Shown here: positions 23,502 through 33,050 of the stretch, piece after piece
Numbering within the stretch: position 1 is the first letter of the stretch
Layout: each line of letters opens with the position of its first letter
Assembly (NCBI RefSeq): GCF_011777505.1
Contig: NZ_JAATJT010000001.1
Location: 558,001-622,000, forward strand
Length of the DNA stretch: 64,000 nt
From: Gaetbulibacter sp. S0825
GTDB lineage: Bacteria; Bacteroidota; Bacteroidia; Flavobacteriales; Flavobacteriaceae
Direction of reading: 5' to 3'
Program-made: the position numbers and the translations under genes
The notes under the pieces: model-generated
What the model saw: the letters and a program-made list of their open reading frames with translations, nothing else
Database searches by the model: none
Told to the model about the DNA's origin: nothing

Positions 23502-24602
23502 ATGATGAAACGAGTAAGAATTAATGCGGGAAAAGTAGGATTGGTATTCAAAAAAGGTGATTACAAAAGAGTAATTACTCAAGGAAAACACTGGCTTGGC
23601 TTTAATGAGCGTGTGTTGGTGTATAACCTTGCAAATACCTTTGTGGCTCCAATAGCGTTAGAACTCTTACTAAAAGACGAAATGTTGGAAGCAATGTTAG
23701 ACATTATTGAAGTTAAAGACAGTGAGCTAGTTTTAGTTTACGAAAAAGGAAACTTCAAAATCGTTTTAACAGCTGGACGTTACGTGTACTGGAAGGGTTT
23801 GATTAAACGTGAATTTGTGCATGCCGATTTGAGCAAAATTTATATTACTGAAAAAATTGACAAATCATTATTCAGTAATTATGAATTGAGCAAATACATC
23901 AGAACTTTTGAGGTCGCCGCTTACGAAAAAGCTGTGCTTTTAGTTGATGATGTGTACACAAAAACTCTAGATGGAGGTACATACAGATTCTGGAGAAATG
24001 ATACTACAATTAAAATTGCTAAAGCTGATTTACGTCAGTTGCAATTAGAAATTGCTGGACAAGAATTGTTAACGAAAGATAAAGCTGCTATTCGTATCAA
24101 CTTTTATACACAGTATAAAGTGACTGATATTGAAAAAGCTTTACTAGAAAACAAGGACTATGAAAAGCAGTTATACATTGCTATGCAATTAGTATTACGT
24201 GCTTACATTGGTGCTTACACATTAGATGAATTGCTAGAGCGTAAAGAAAATATGGCAGAAGCAGTATTTGAAGATGTTAAGGCAAGTGCATCAAAATTAG
24301 GTGTCAATGTTTTAAGCTGTGGTATTAGAGATGTGATTTTAACTGGAGATATGAAAGAGATTATGAATCAAGTTTTAGTCGCACAAAAGAAAGCTCAGGC
24401 TAATACTATTACAAGACGTGAAGAAACAGCTTCAACACGTAGCTTGCTAAATACGGCAAAGTTGATGGAAGAGAATAACATGCTGTACAAGTTAAAAGAA
24501 ATGGAGTATGTTGAAAAAATCGCTGAGAAAATTGGTGAAATCACTGTCTCAGGTAATGGTGGAATTGTAACACAATTGAAAGAGATTTTCTCAGGAAAAT
24601 AA
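23502..24602 (+). CDS. Slipin-family (SPFH/band-7) protein behind the tRNA array
   Basis: A 366-aa stomatin-like protein with an SPFH/band-7 domain at about 133-320. A charged helical tail follows it (AQKKAQANTITRREETASTR), as in oligomer-forming slipins. It has no N-terminal membrane helix. Before the SPFH core, a beta unit of the form LVxxxGxxxxxLxxGxYxxW recurs three times (starts near 11, 74 and 138). From memory and unverified, band-7/slipin genes occur near RtcB-type RNA repair genes in some bacteria; no RtcB is in this window. The gene closes the attenuator-TPR-tRNA unit and has a strong terminator. A role in handling the array RNAs is inference. Confidence 0.82.
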   Translation: MMKRVRINAGKVGLVFKKGDYKRVITQGKHWLGFNERVLVYNLANTFVAPIALELLLKDEMLEAMLDIIEVKDSELVLVYEKGNFKIVLTAGRYVYWKGLIKREFVHADLSKIYITEKIDKSLFSNYELSKYIRTFEVAAYEKAVLLVDDVYTKTLDGGTYRFWRNDTTIKIAKADLRQLQLEIAGQELLTKDKAAIRINFYTQYKVTDIEKALLENKDYEKQLYIAMQLVLRAYIGAYTLDELLERKENMAEAVFEDVKASASKLGVNVLSCGIRDVILTGDMKEIMNQVLVAQKKAQANTITRREETASTRSLLNTAKLMEENNMLYKLKEMEYVEKIAEKIGEITVSGNGGIVTQLKEIFSGK

Positions 24603-24614
24603 GTGGGTGTTTAA

Positions 24615-24645
24615 ATGCGCTAGTTTAAAACTAGCGCATTTTTTA
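24615..24645 (+). terminator. Terminator after the slipin gene
   Basis: A long perfect stem (ATGCGCTAGTTT / AAACTAGCGCAT) followed by a T-run, the first strong terminator since 21230. It closes the array transcription unit and faces the convergent peptidase gene. Confidence 0.88.
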
Positions 24646-26364
24646 TATAGTTTCTAAAGCTTCTAAAACACTCTTCGCTTTATCACTAATAGCTTTTTGA
24701 GTCGCTTCAATGTTAGATTTAATTTGGCTTTCATCATTTACCATATCACTTGTGGTACTTGCTGCTTTTATATACCAATTTTTCCAGGTGTTAATAATTT
24801 CGATTTGCTCTTCTAGAGTGTCTCCATTTTCAATAGCTAACTCGCTTTGTTTTTGCTCTTCTTCTAAACGGCTCATTGCTGCTTGTTCTATGCTTTCTAA
24901 AACTCGTTTTGCAGTAGTTTCATCTGAATTTACCAACTCAATGGCAGATACTAAAGCACCAGTTGCAACATTCTTTAAAGTAGTTTTAGAAACCTTGTCG
25001 ATTCTGTCGTTATCTGTGTGGTAAAACTGGTCGGTGAAATGCCAAAACAACACACTTGGAATATTACCTCGTAAAAATGGTACGTGGTCACTTCCACCTT
25101 CATAAGGATTAGTATTCACGATCCAGTTAGCACGTCTTCCTTGTTCTTTAAATTTTTCGATTACAAAATCGTTTAAATAATGAGGCGTCATGTCTTCAAC
25201 TTTTAACGGTCGTCCTCCCCATTCTGTATGTTTATCATTTCCTCGTGTCCAAATAGCACTTGGGTCTGGCATTTTTTCAATTAAAAAGGAGCCTCCAGTT
25301 TTTTCAGTATCTTCACCAACCATATCCAGAGATATTCCCCATTTTATATCTTTAGCTCTTATACTATCTTCCTCAACATATCTCCTTGTGGATACAATTT
25401 CATCTCCCCAAAGAAAGGTTAATGTTCTTCTTGGTAAGAATCTCCCATCTTTAAATAATTTAGCTGCAACAGAAGCCATTTCCAATGTAGCTCCAACACC
25501 TGAAGCATTGTCATTAGCTCCTGGTTCTTGTATATGAGCGCTAAAAGCCAAACGTTCTTTAGGCAATTCTCTACCCTTAATATCTGCGACAATTGTTAAT
25601 TCTTCCGATGGATATATGTTGGTTTCAACTTTTACATTTAAGGTGGTTTTTCCTTTAGATAAGCTATTTTTTAATCGCTCCTTAGCCTCAAAAGACATAG
25701 CAATTCCCCAAGCTTTACTTACAGAGTCTAATGGAATGGAGCGAAACTGGATAGATGTTGTGTTTTTTTCTGGTTGTAAATAGTCTGGATTATTATAGGT
25801 AATGATACCAACTGCGCCTCCTTCGGTAACTGCAGTTTTAAATATTCGCCCTGGATGAGTTTCAGCAAACACAATTTTTCCTTTTACATCTGTTTCTCCT
25901 AGCTTTTTTATGTCTTCTATATAAACTACCTCAGCTGTATCGCCTTCTTCGGCTGTGCTATAGGAGTTTAAAGCAATCATATTTCGGTTAGTATCATGAG
26001 TAAGCAGTGGGTTTTCCTCTCCATTGATGGTTACCGTGGCATCAACCGATTCCCACGTTGGTCTTTTTAATGGCCTTGTTTCAATTCTGTAAGTTAAAAA
26101 GTCATCTTCAATAGCATTTTCTTCTAAAACATAACCGTCTTTTTCGAGCTGTTCGGCAATTCTGTAAACACTTTTATTAAATCCCGTATTCCCAACAACA
26201 CGCCAATATTTTTCTACAAATGCAGTAGTTTCATAGGCTAAATCTCCTGTAAGCTCTTGATTTACAATATCAAAATATTCTTGAGTAGTTATTTCGTTGG
26301 TCTTTTTACATGAAAAAAAGATGATTGTAAATGCTGTTAATAGGTAAATGAATTTTTTAGACAT
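24643..26364 (-). CDS. M28-family metallopeptidase lipoprotein with a PA domain
   Basis: A 573-aa exported aminopeptidase-like protein. The lipoprotein signal ends FFSC-KK (Cys19). A PA-type insert (about 100-230) precedes an M28 zinc domain: SAHIQEP (His), GANDNASG (Asp), LWGDEI (acid), LDMVGED (Asp) and GGSDHVPF (His). The usual HxDS and GEE forms are replaced by HIQE and GDE, so activity is likely but not certain. The C-terminal 100 residues are a charged helical extension. Confidence 0.85.
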   Translation of the reverse strand: MSKKFIYLLTAFTIIFFSCKKTNEITTQEYFDIVNQELTGDLAYETTAFVEKYWRVVGNTGFNKSVYRIAEQLEKDGYVLEENAIEDDFLTYRIETRPLKRPTWESVDATVTINGEENPLLTHDTNRNMIALNSYSTAEEGDTAEVVYIEDIKKLGETDVKGKIVFAETHPGRIFKTAVTEGGAVGIITYNNPDYLQPEKNTTSIQFRSIPLDSVSKAWGIAMSFEAKERLKNSLSKGKTTLNVKVETNIYPSEELTIVADIKGRELPKERLAFSAHIQEPGANDNASGVGATLEMASVAAKLFKDGRFLPRRTLTFLWGDEIVSTRRYVEEDSIRAKDIKWGISLDMVGEDTEKTGGSFLIEKMPDPSAIWTRGNDKHTEWGGRPLKVEDMTPHYLNDFVIEKFKEQGRRANWIVNTNPYEGGSDHVPFLRGNIPSVLFWHFTDQFYHTDNDRIDKVSKTTLKNVATGALVSAIELVNSDETTAKRVLESIEQAAMSRLEEEQKQSELAIENGDTLEEQIEIINTWKNWYIKAASTTSDMVNDESQIKSNIEATQKAISDKAKSVLEALETI

Positions 26365-26398
26365 AATCGTGAAGTGTTTAGACTATAATATTACAACT

Positions 26399-26971
26399 TT
26401 ATGAGATAATTTTAGCAACTTTATTTTTTAGTATTGGAACAACCTCAGCTTCAAACCAAGGGTTTTTAGTTAACCAAAATCGATTTCTAGGTGATGGGTG
26501 AGGCAGTACAAAATGCTGAGGTAAATATTTTGAATAGTTAGCAACCGTTTCGGTAAGTGTCTTTTTAGCTGAATCTTTTAAATAATACTTTTGAGCGTAC
26601 ATCCCGATTAAAATAACAAGTTTAAGGTTTGGCATTAAATTAAATAATGAATCATGCCATTGTGGTGCACATTCTGGTCTAGGTGGCAAATCGCCTGTTT
26701 TTCCTTTTCCGGGATAACAAAACCCCATAGGAATTATGGCAAATTTTGTTTCGTCATAAAAATCTTCATCCGATACATCTAGCCACTTTCTAAGTTGCTT
26801 TCCACTAGCATCATCCCAAGGAATCCCAGAATTATGAACTTTTGTTCCAGGTGCTTGACCAATAATTACGATTTTTGAATCTGGATGTGCTGATACTACA
26901 GGTCTTGGACCTAATTGTAAATGCTTGGAACAAATAGTACATTGACTGATATTATGAAGTAATTCTTGCAT
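26399..26971 (-). CDS. Uracil-DNA glycosylase-family protein
   Basis: A 190-aa member of the uracil-DNA glycosylase superfamily. Motif 1 is GQAPGTKVHNSG (about 38-49) and motif 2 is LPHPSPRNRFW near 156, as in family 4-like and G/T-U mismatch enzymes. N-terminal CTICSKH supplies a CxxC but not a full iron-sulphur cluster set. Its ATG overlaps the rsmI stop (TAATG), so the two are translationally coupled. Confidence 0.85.
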   Translation of the reverse strand: MQELLHNISQCTICSKHLQLGPRPVVSAHPDSKIVIIGQAPGTKVHNSGIPWDDASGKQLRKWLDVSDEDFYDETKFAIIPMGFCYPGKGKTGDLPPRPECAPQWHDSLFNLMPNLKLVILIGMYAQKYYLKDSAKKTLTETVANYSKYLPQHFVLPHPSPRNRFWLTKNPWFEAEVVPILKNKVAKIIS

Positions 26972-27642
26972 TATTTAAGTCCTGCGACAACAATCACAAT
27001 TTCACCTTTAGGTGGTTTATTTGTATAGTGTTCAAGTACTTCTTTAGCTATTCCTCTAATTGTTTCTTCATAGAGTTTAGTCAATTCTCTAGATACAGAG
27101 AGCTGTCTGTCTTCACCAAAATACTCACAAAAATGAGTCAAGGTTTTAATAAGTTTGTGAGGAGATTCATAAAAAATCATGGTTCTGGTTTCTTCAGCTA
27201 GTAGTTTCAATCTTGTTTGACGTCCCTTTTTTACTGGCAGAAATCCTTCAAACACAAATTTATCATTTGGTAATCCTGAATTCACCAAAGCTGGAACAAA
27301 TGCCGTTGCTCCTGGCAAACAGTCTACTTCAATATTATTTTCAATACACGCTCTTGCGAGCAAAAATCCAGGGTCAGATATTGCTGGTGTTCCTGCATCG
27401 CTAATTAAAGCAATAGTCATTCCTGAATTTAGTTTTTGAATAATCGCCTCAACCGTTTTATGCTCGTTATGCATGTGGTGAGACTGAGAAGGCGTATTAA
27501 TGTCGAAATGTTTTAAGAGTTTCCCAGAAGTTCTCGTGTCTTCTGCTAAAATTAAATCGACTTCTTTTAAAACCTCAATAGCCCTTAAAGTGATATCTTT
27601 TAAATTTCCTATTGGTGTTGGAACAATATACAGTTTGCTCAT
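26971..27642 (-). CDS. rsmI: 16S rRNA (cytidine1402-2'-O)-methyltransferase
   Basis: A 223-aa SAM-dependent tetrapyrrole-methylase-fold enzyme that methylates C1402 in the ribosomal decoding centre. MSKLYIVPTPIGNLKDITLR and LAEDTRTS at the N-terminus, and SDAGTPAISDPG near 82, are family signatures. It starts immediately after the stop of the upstream unknown gene and overlaps the next. Confidence 0.95.
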   Translation of the reverse strand: MSKLYIVPTPIGNLKDITLRAIEVLKEVDLILAEDTRTSGKLLKHFDINTPSQSHHMHNEHKTVEAIIQKLNSGMTIALISDAGTPAISDPGFLLARACIENNIEVDCLPGATAFVPALVNSGLPNDKFVFEGFLPVKKGRQTRLKLLAEETRTMIFYESPHKLIKTLTHFCEYFGEDRQLSVSRELTKLYEETIRGIAKEVLEHYTNKPPKGEIVIVVAGLK

Positions 27643-28377
27643 TTACTCAAACTTACTTTGAATAACTCCCATGAAGCGCTCTTCAAACTCTTCTTTACCT
27701 TCCCAATGGTTATAGTCGGGTTTAACAATGTTATGTATTAACGTATTGGCCTCCTCAAAAGTTTGAGAGGTATTAATTTGAGATATAACGCGTTCAAAAT
27801 CTTCATTATTACCATCAAATAAGTGCTTTATAAAGGCTATTTTATCGTTTAACCCAAAAGTCAAAGCTTTTCCTTTTAAAGCATCATTTAATGTTTTTTT
27901 AGTATCTTCTTTTGCCTTAGTTTTTGTTTCCGTAACAGCTTCAAAAACTGGCATATCTTTAAATCCTGCTGTCAATTCTTCAAAGTCGTTTTCAGGAGGT
28001 ATTACCGTTTTTAAAAACTCATCTACTTCTTGTGTTTCTTGTGGCATTTGAGCAACGATATCCTTAATTTTTTCGATTGCTGGCTCCATGATACCATCAT
28101 CTTCTATCTCATCCAGATTAACATATATTCTGTCTTCTACTTCAATATTATCACTTACCGTGTTGTTGAACGCTTGGTCCAACATTCCAAAGAAAGATGA
28201 ATCACTACCAATTGTTGGTATATCATCTTCAAAATTTTCGTGAGCAAATTTTAAAACAGTAAGCTTTTCATACAACGCTGAAACTTCTGCATGCATTTTT
28301 AAAACATCTTCTTTTCCTTTTAGTTTAAGAATTCTATGCGCTATACTGATTAAGTCTGATTCTAGCTTCTTCTTCAT
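27643..28377 (-). CDS. Conserved protein of unknown function (244 aa)
   Basis: An acidic, mostly helical cytoplasmic protein without signal peptide or catalytic motif. The C-terminal half (about 155-244; KGKALTFGLNDKIAFIKHLF and an NHWEGKEEFEERF segment) looks conserved and folded, while the middle (100-150) is low-complexity acidic. It abuts rsmI without a gap, implying one operon, and diverges from thymidine kinase. Confidence 0.7.
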   Translation of the reverse strand: MKKKLESDLISIAHRILKLKGKEDVLKMHAEVSALYEKLTVLKFAHENFEDDIPTIGSDSSFFGMLDQAFNNTVSDNIEVEDRIYVNLDEIEDDGIMEPAIEKIKDIVAQMPQETQEVDEFLKTVIPPENDFEELTAGFKDMPVFEAVTETKTKAKEDTKKTLNDALKGKALTFGLNDKIAFIKHLFDGNNEDFERVISQINTSQTFEEANTLIHNIVKPDYNHWEGKEEFEERFMGVIQSKFE

Positions 28378-28478
28378 AACTTTTAAATTTAATGCGCTTT
28401 TGGTTTTTGATTTTTAATAAATTTACGCCACCTTTATACAAACGAATATTTGCATTATTTTAGTGTTAAAATTACAAA

Positions 28479-29126
28479 ATGTTTCTTGAAAATACAGTAA
28501 ATCATAAAGAACAATTTGGTTGGATTGAAGTTATTTGTGGCTCAATGTTCTCTGGAAAAACAGAAGAATTGATTCGCAGACTTAAACGTGCGCAATTTGC
28601 AAGGCAAAAAGTAGAAATTTTTAAACCTACTGTTGACGTACGTTATGATGAAGACAAAGTGGTGTCACATGATGCTAATGAAATTCGTTCTACTCCTGTT
28701 CCAGCAGCTGCTAACATCCCTATTTTAGCAGATGGTTGTGATGTGGTTGGGATTGATGAAGCTCAGTTTTTTGATGATGAAATTGTAAGAGTCTGTAATG
28801 ATTTGGCCAACAAAGGTATTCGTGTAATAGTTGCTGGTTTAGATATGGATTTTAAAGGAAATCCTTTTGGGCCAATGCCAAATTTAATGGCAACAGCAGA
28901 GTATGTCACTAAGGTTCATGCGGTTTGTACTAGAACAGGAAACTTAGCGCAATACAGCTATAGAAAAGCCAAAAGTGATGATTTAGTTTTGTTAGGCGAG
29001 GTTGATGAGTATGAGCCTTTAAGTAGAGCAGCATTTTACAAAGCTATGTTACGAGACAAGGTGCGAAACATAAAAGTTAATGATGCCGAAGAAGTTTCTA
29101 CTAAACTAAAAACAGGTAATGGCTAA
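28479..29126 (+). CDS. tdk: Thymidine kinase
   Basis: A 215-aa type II thymidine kinase salvaging thymidine with ATP. The Walker A motif GSMFSGKT is at 21-28, DEAQFF near 91, and a lasso segment SYRKAKSDD near 168. The alr start overlaps its last eight bases. Confidence 0.95.
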   Translation: MFLENTVNHKEQFGWIEVICGSMFSGKTEELIRRLKRAQFARQKVEIFKPTVDVRYDEDKVVSHDANEIRSTPVPAAANIPILADGCDVVGIDEAQFFDDEIVRVCNDLANKGIRVIVAGLDMDFKGNPFGPMPNLMATAEYVTKVHAVCTRTGNLAQYSYRKAKSDDLVLLGEVDEYEPLSRAAFYKAMLRDKVRNIKVNDAEEVSTKLKTGNG

Positions 29127-30225
29127 AGCTGAGGAAACAGTTCTTGAAATAGACCTCAATGCGCTTACGCATAATTTTGAATACCTCAAATCAAAACTTA
29201 AAAAAAACACTAAGTTTTTAGCAGTCGTAAAAGCGTTTGCTTATGGTAGTGATGCGGAACAAGTCGCACTTCATCTACAACAATTAAACGTCGATTATTT
29301 TGCCGTAGCTTACACCTCAGAAGGTGTTGCACTTCGTAATGCAGGTATAACAAAGCCTATTTTGGTTTTGCATCCACAGCCTATAAATTTTAAAGCAATT
29401 ATTGACCACTGCTTGGAGCCAAGTTTGTACAGTGCTCGTGTTTTAAAAAGTTTTATTTCTTGCGCAGAAAAAGAAAATCAATCAAGCTACCCTGTACATA
29501 TTAAATTCAATACAGGCTTAAATAGACTTGGGTTTTGGGAAAATGATGTTGACTATATAGTTTCTCAGTTAAAAAATAATAGCTCAATAAAAATAGTGTC
29601 TGTTTTTTCTCATCTTGCTGCTAGTGAAGATTTAAGTGAAAAAGAATTTACAAAATCGCAAATATCTAGTTTCAAAAATACTTCAAAAAAATTAATTGAT
29701 TCTTTAAACTACAAACCCATTCTCCATCTTTGTAATACGTCAGGTGTTTTAAATTATCCCAAAGCACATCTAGATATGGTAAGATGTGGCATTGGACTAT
29801 GTGGTTTTGGTAATTCAGCAAGCGAGAATAAAAACCTTAAGCCAATAGCTACTTTAAAATCTGTTATTTCTCAAATACACCTCATAGAAAAAGGAGAATC
29901 CGTTGGCTACAATAGAGCTTTTAAAAGCACTGCTTTTAAAAAAACTGCAACCATCCCAATTGGTCATGCTGATGGTGTTGGTAGGCACTTTGGAAATGGT
30001 AAAGGATTTGTGTTTATCAATAAAGAAAAAGCCAATATTATTGGGAATGTTTGTATGGACATGATTATGGTTGATATTACACATATCGACTGCAATGAAG
30101 GAGACGAAGTAATTATCTTTGACAACCAACATACGGCAGAAAATTTAGCAGAATCTGCTAATACTATCTCTTATGAGTTAATCACCTCTATTTCAAGACG
30201 CATTAAGCGAAAAATTATAAAATGA
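29119..30225 (+). CDS. alr: Alanine racemase
   Basis: A 368-aa PLP enzyme interconverting L- and D-alanine for peptidoglycan. PLP lysine Lys38 is in [10 protein letters not shown] (usually VVKADAYG; here Asp is Phe, a variant common in the phylum). The C-terminal domain contains CMDMIMVD. It overlaps tdk by eight bases. Confidence 0.92.
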   Translation: MAKAEETVLEIDLNALTHNFEYLKSKLKKNTKFLAVVKAFAYGSDAEQVALHLQQLNVDYFAVAYTSEGVALRNAGITKPILVLHPQPINFKAIIDHCLEPSLYSARVLKSFISCAEKENQSSYPVHIKFNTGLNRLGFWENDVDYIVSQLKNNSSIKIVSVFSHLAASEDLSEKEFTKSQISSFKNTSKKLIDSLNYKPILHLCNTSGVLNYPKAHLDMVRCGIGLCGFGNSASENKNLKPIATLKSVISQIHLIEKGESVGYNRAFKSTAFKKTATIPIGHADGVGRHFGNGKGFVFINKEKANIIGNVCMDMIMVDITHIDCNEGDEVIIFDNQHTAENLAESANTISYELITSISRRIKRKIIK

Positions 30226-30295
30226 TTTTAAGATTATTTTAACATTTAATTTTTTTCGTATTTTAGTCAAGAATTAACTAAAACATTAAACTATT

Positions 30296-30697
30296 ATGCT
30301 TAAAGAATTTAAAGAGTTTGCCATGAAAGGCAATTTAGTTGACATTGCTGTTGCCTTTGTGATGGGTGCTGCTTTCAACAATGTTGTAAAGTCATTTACA
30401 GGTGGAATTGTTTCGCCTTTAATTGGTTTAATTTTCGATACAGATTTTAAAGCTTTAAAATATGTAGTGAAGGAAGGAACAGCGAATGATGCAGGTGAAA
30501 TTGTAGGTGAAGTGGCTGTACTGTATGGTGATTTTATTACTAACTTACTAGACTTTATTATTGTGGCATTTGTAATGTTCATGTTAATTAAAGGCATTAA
30601 TAGTATGAAGAAAAAAGAAGAGCCTGCTCCTGAAGCTCCTGCTGGACCATCAGACAATGACTTATTGGCTGAGATTCGTGACTTGTTAAAGAAATAA
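30296..30697 (+). CDS. mscL: Large-conductance mechanosensitive channel
   Basis: A 133-aa channel that opens under hypo-osmotic shock. MLKEFKEFAMKGNLVDIAVAF at the start is the classic MscL amphipathic helix and TM1; TM2 covers about 82-103; the C-terminal helix ends LLAEIRDLLKK. It has its own strong terminator. Confidence 0.96.
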   Translation: MLKEFKEFAMKGNLVDIAVAFVMGAAFNNVVKSFTGGIVSPLIGLIFDTDFKALKYVVKEGTANDAGEIVGEVAVLYGDFITNLLDFIIVAFVMFMLIKGINSMKKKEEPAPEAPAGPSDNDLLAEIRDLLKK

Positions 30698-30716
30698 CAT
30701 TTAATACAAACTTGTT

Positions 30717-30751
30717 AAAAAGGGTTGATATCAAAAAATCAACCCTTTTTT
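30717..30751 (+). terminator. Terminator after mscL
   Basis: AAAAGGGTTGAT / ATCAACCCTTTT stem followed by T, 20 bases after the mscL stop. Confidence 0.85.
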
Positions 30752-30787
30752 GTTGGTTTATTTTTACTTCAAAAATGAATTAATGCA

Positions 30788-30795
30788 TACTTTTG
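30788..30795 (+). promoter_or_regulatory. Promoter -7 box for asd
   Basis: TACTTTTG matches TAnnTTTG, 20 bases before the asd start, with a T-rich -33 region about 21 bases upstream. Confidence 0.5.
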
Positions 30796-30815
30796 CTTTT
30801 TAATCTATCAATTAT

Positions 30816-31805
30816 ATGAAAGTAGCTGTTGTTGGCGCAACTGGAATGGTTGGCAATGTTATATTAAAAGTTCTAGAAGAACGTAATTTTCCTGTTTCTG
30901 AATTAATCCCTGTTGCTTCAGAAAGAAGTGTGGGCAAAACTATTGAGTTTAAAGGGAATTCCTATAAAATAGTTGGGCTTAATGCCGCGGTTTCTATGAA
31001 ACCGAATATAGCTCTATTTTCTGCTGGTGGAGATACTTCTTTAGAGTGGGCTCCAAAATTTGCTGAAGTTGGCACCACAGTGATTGACAATTCTTCTGCT
31101 TTTAGAATGGATTTAGATAAAAAATTAGTGGTTCCAGAAATTAATGCTCAAGCACTTACAAAGCAGGATAAAATTATTGCAAATCCAAACTGTTCCACCA
31201 TTCAATTGGTTCTAGCCTTAGCCCCATTACACAAAAAGTATAAAATGAAACGTGTAGTTGTGTCTACCTATCAATCCGTTTCTGGAACAGGTGCAAAAGC
31301 AGTACAGCAGCTTGAAAATGAAATTAATGGTATAGAAGGCGACATGGCTTATCCTTATCCAATTGGAAGAAATGCTTTGCCTCATTGCGATGTTTTTCTT
31401 GAAAATGGCTACACAAAAGAGGAAATGAAATTGGCCAGAGAACCCCAAAAAATATTAGATGACAGAACTTTCTCTGTGACTGCCACCGCTGTAAGAATTC
31501 CAACAGCTGGAGGACATTCTGAGTCGGTAAATGTACAATTTGAAAACGATTTCAACTTACAAGATATACGTGAAATACTATCTAATACTGAAGGCATCAT
31601 TGTACAAGATAACCCAAGTACAAATACCTATCCAATGCCAATTTTAGCACATGGAAAAGATGATGTTTTTGTGGGCAGAATTAGAAGAGACGAAACACAG
31701 CCAAACACATTAAACATGTGGATTGTTTCAGATAATTTACGTAAAGGTGCAGCAACTAATGCTGTTCAAATCGCCGAATACTTAAACACAAACAAACTAT
31801 TTTAG
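30816..31805 (+). CDS. asd: Aspartate-semialdehyde dehydrogenase
   Basis: A 329-aa NADPH enzyme making aspartate semialdehyde, the branch point for lysine/DAP, threonine and methionine. The nucleotide motif GATGMVG is at 7-13, the catalytic cysteine is Cys126 (NPNCSTIQLV), and RIPTAGGHSES carries substrate-binding residues. It is a single gene with its own promoter. Confidence 0.96.
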   Translation: MKVAVVGATGMVGNVILKVLEERNFPVSELIPVASERSVGKTIEFKGNSYKIVGLNAAVSMKPNIALFSAGGDTSLEWAPKFAEVGTTVIDNSSAFRMDLDKKLVVPEINAQALTKQDKIIANPNCSTIQLVLALAPLHKKYKMKRVVVSTYQSVSGTGAKAVQQLENEINGIEGDMAYPYPIGRNALPHCDVFLENGYTKEEMKLAREPQKILDDRTFSVTATAVRIPTAGGHSESVNVQFENDFNLQDIREILSNTEGIIVQDNPSTNTYPMPILAHGKDDVFVGRIRRDETQPNTLNMWIVSDNLRKGAATNAVQIAEYLNTNKLF

Positions 31806-31932
31806 TTGAATCCCTGTCGTTTATAGAAAAAATCTGCCTTTAAACATATCATATGGAAATTTTGGCATTATAACTAATTAATTACTAGCAGGCTCTCATT
31901 TTAAGTAAATTAGCTTTCCAAATTTTCTATAA

Positions 31933-33027
31933 ATGACAAAAAATTACTCCTGTTTATTAGGGCTTTTGCTATTTGTATTTTCTTGTACATCGTGTTCCGA
32001 AGACGACAACTATGTACAAGTTAAACCTACGCCAACATCTCCGGTTTCTCTCAACCTAGAGAGCATACCTTATCCTACACTTTCAGAATACAATTTTTTT
32101 GAAGGTGAAATGTCTGATTTAAAACCTGTTTATGGGGTTTTACCATACAAAATTACAAGCGGATTATTTATCGACTATGCTAAAGCGCAAACATTTGTAT
32201 GGATGCCAAAAGGCTCTAAAGCAAATTATGTTAATGACCATAGTGTGTTAGATTTTCCAGATGGTGCGGTTTTAATAACCAATCATTACTTTGAAAATGT
32301 CTTGCCTAAGAAAAATAGAAAAATGATTGAAACACGCCTTATAATAAAAAAAGAAGGCGAATGGGTATTGGTTAATTATAAATGGAATGATGATCAATCT
32401 GAAGCGGTTTACACAACCGAAGGCAGTTTTGTCAACGTTAAGATTGAAGACAATAATGAAACAAAAGCTGTCAATTATAAAATACCTTCATATAACGAGT
32501 GTTTTACTTGCCATAATAAATATGATGAAATATTGCCAATAGGTCCAAAACCACAAAACATAAATGAAGATTTTTCTTTTAAGGATGGCATTAAGAATCA
32601 ATTAAAGAAATGGGCTGAATTTGGGTATTTAAACACCTCAAACATTCCTTCTGAAATTGTTTCAGTAGTCGATTGGTCAGATATTTCACAGCCATTAGAT
32701 TTAAGAGTTAGGTCTTATTTAGATATTAATTGTGCACACTGTCATTCAGACAAAGGTTATTGCGAATATGCGCCAATGAGATTTTCTTTTAAAGACACAG
32801 ATGATTTTAAAAACATAGGAGTTGGTGTTGAACATAATTTTGAGCTTGAAGAAGGCTTGTCACACATTGTGGCTCCAGGGAAATCAGAAGAATCAGCTTT
32901 ACTGTTTAGGCTTAAATCAACCTTAGATGAATATAAAATGCCAATTATGGGGCGAAACCTTCAGCATAAAGAAGGTGTTAAACTTATAGAGCAATGGATT
33001 AACTCATTAGAAAACAAAATTGAATAA
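31933..33027 (+). CDS. Diheme c-type cytochrome lipoprotein (SO2930-like)
   Basis: A 364-aa exported lipoprotein with a signal ending FSCTSC and two heme-attachment motifs, CFTCH (Cys190) and CAHCH (Cys267). The overall pattern recalls the SO2930-family diheme cytochromes, from memory. It should carry electrons in the periplasm or at the outer membrane. The next gene follows after 23 bases, so the two are probably co-transcribed. Confidence 0.75.
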   Translation: MTKNYSCLLGLLLFVFSCTSCSEDDNYVQVKPTPTSPVSLNLESIPYPTLSEYNFFEGEMSDLKPVYGVLPYKITSGLFIDYAKAQTFVWMPKGSKANYVNDHSVLDFPDGAVLITNHYFENVLPKKNRKMIETRLIIKKEGEWVLVNYKWNDDQSEAVYTTEGSFVNVKIEDNNETKAVNYKIPSYNECFTCHNKYDEILPIGPKPQNINEDFSFKDGIKNQLKKWAEFGYLNTSNIPSEIVSVVDWSDISQPLDLRVRSYLDINCAHCHSDKGYCEYAPMRFSFKDTDDFKNIGVGVEHNFELEEGLSHIVAPGKSEESALLFRLKSTLDEYKMPIMGRNLQHKEGVKLIEQWINSLENKIE

Positions 33028-33050
33028 AATATTATAATATCCCAATCATT

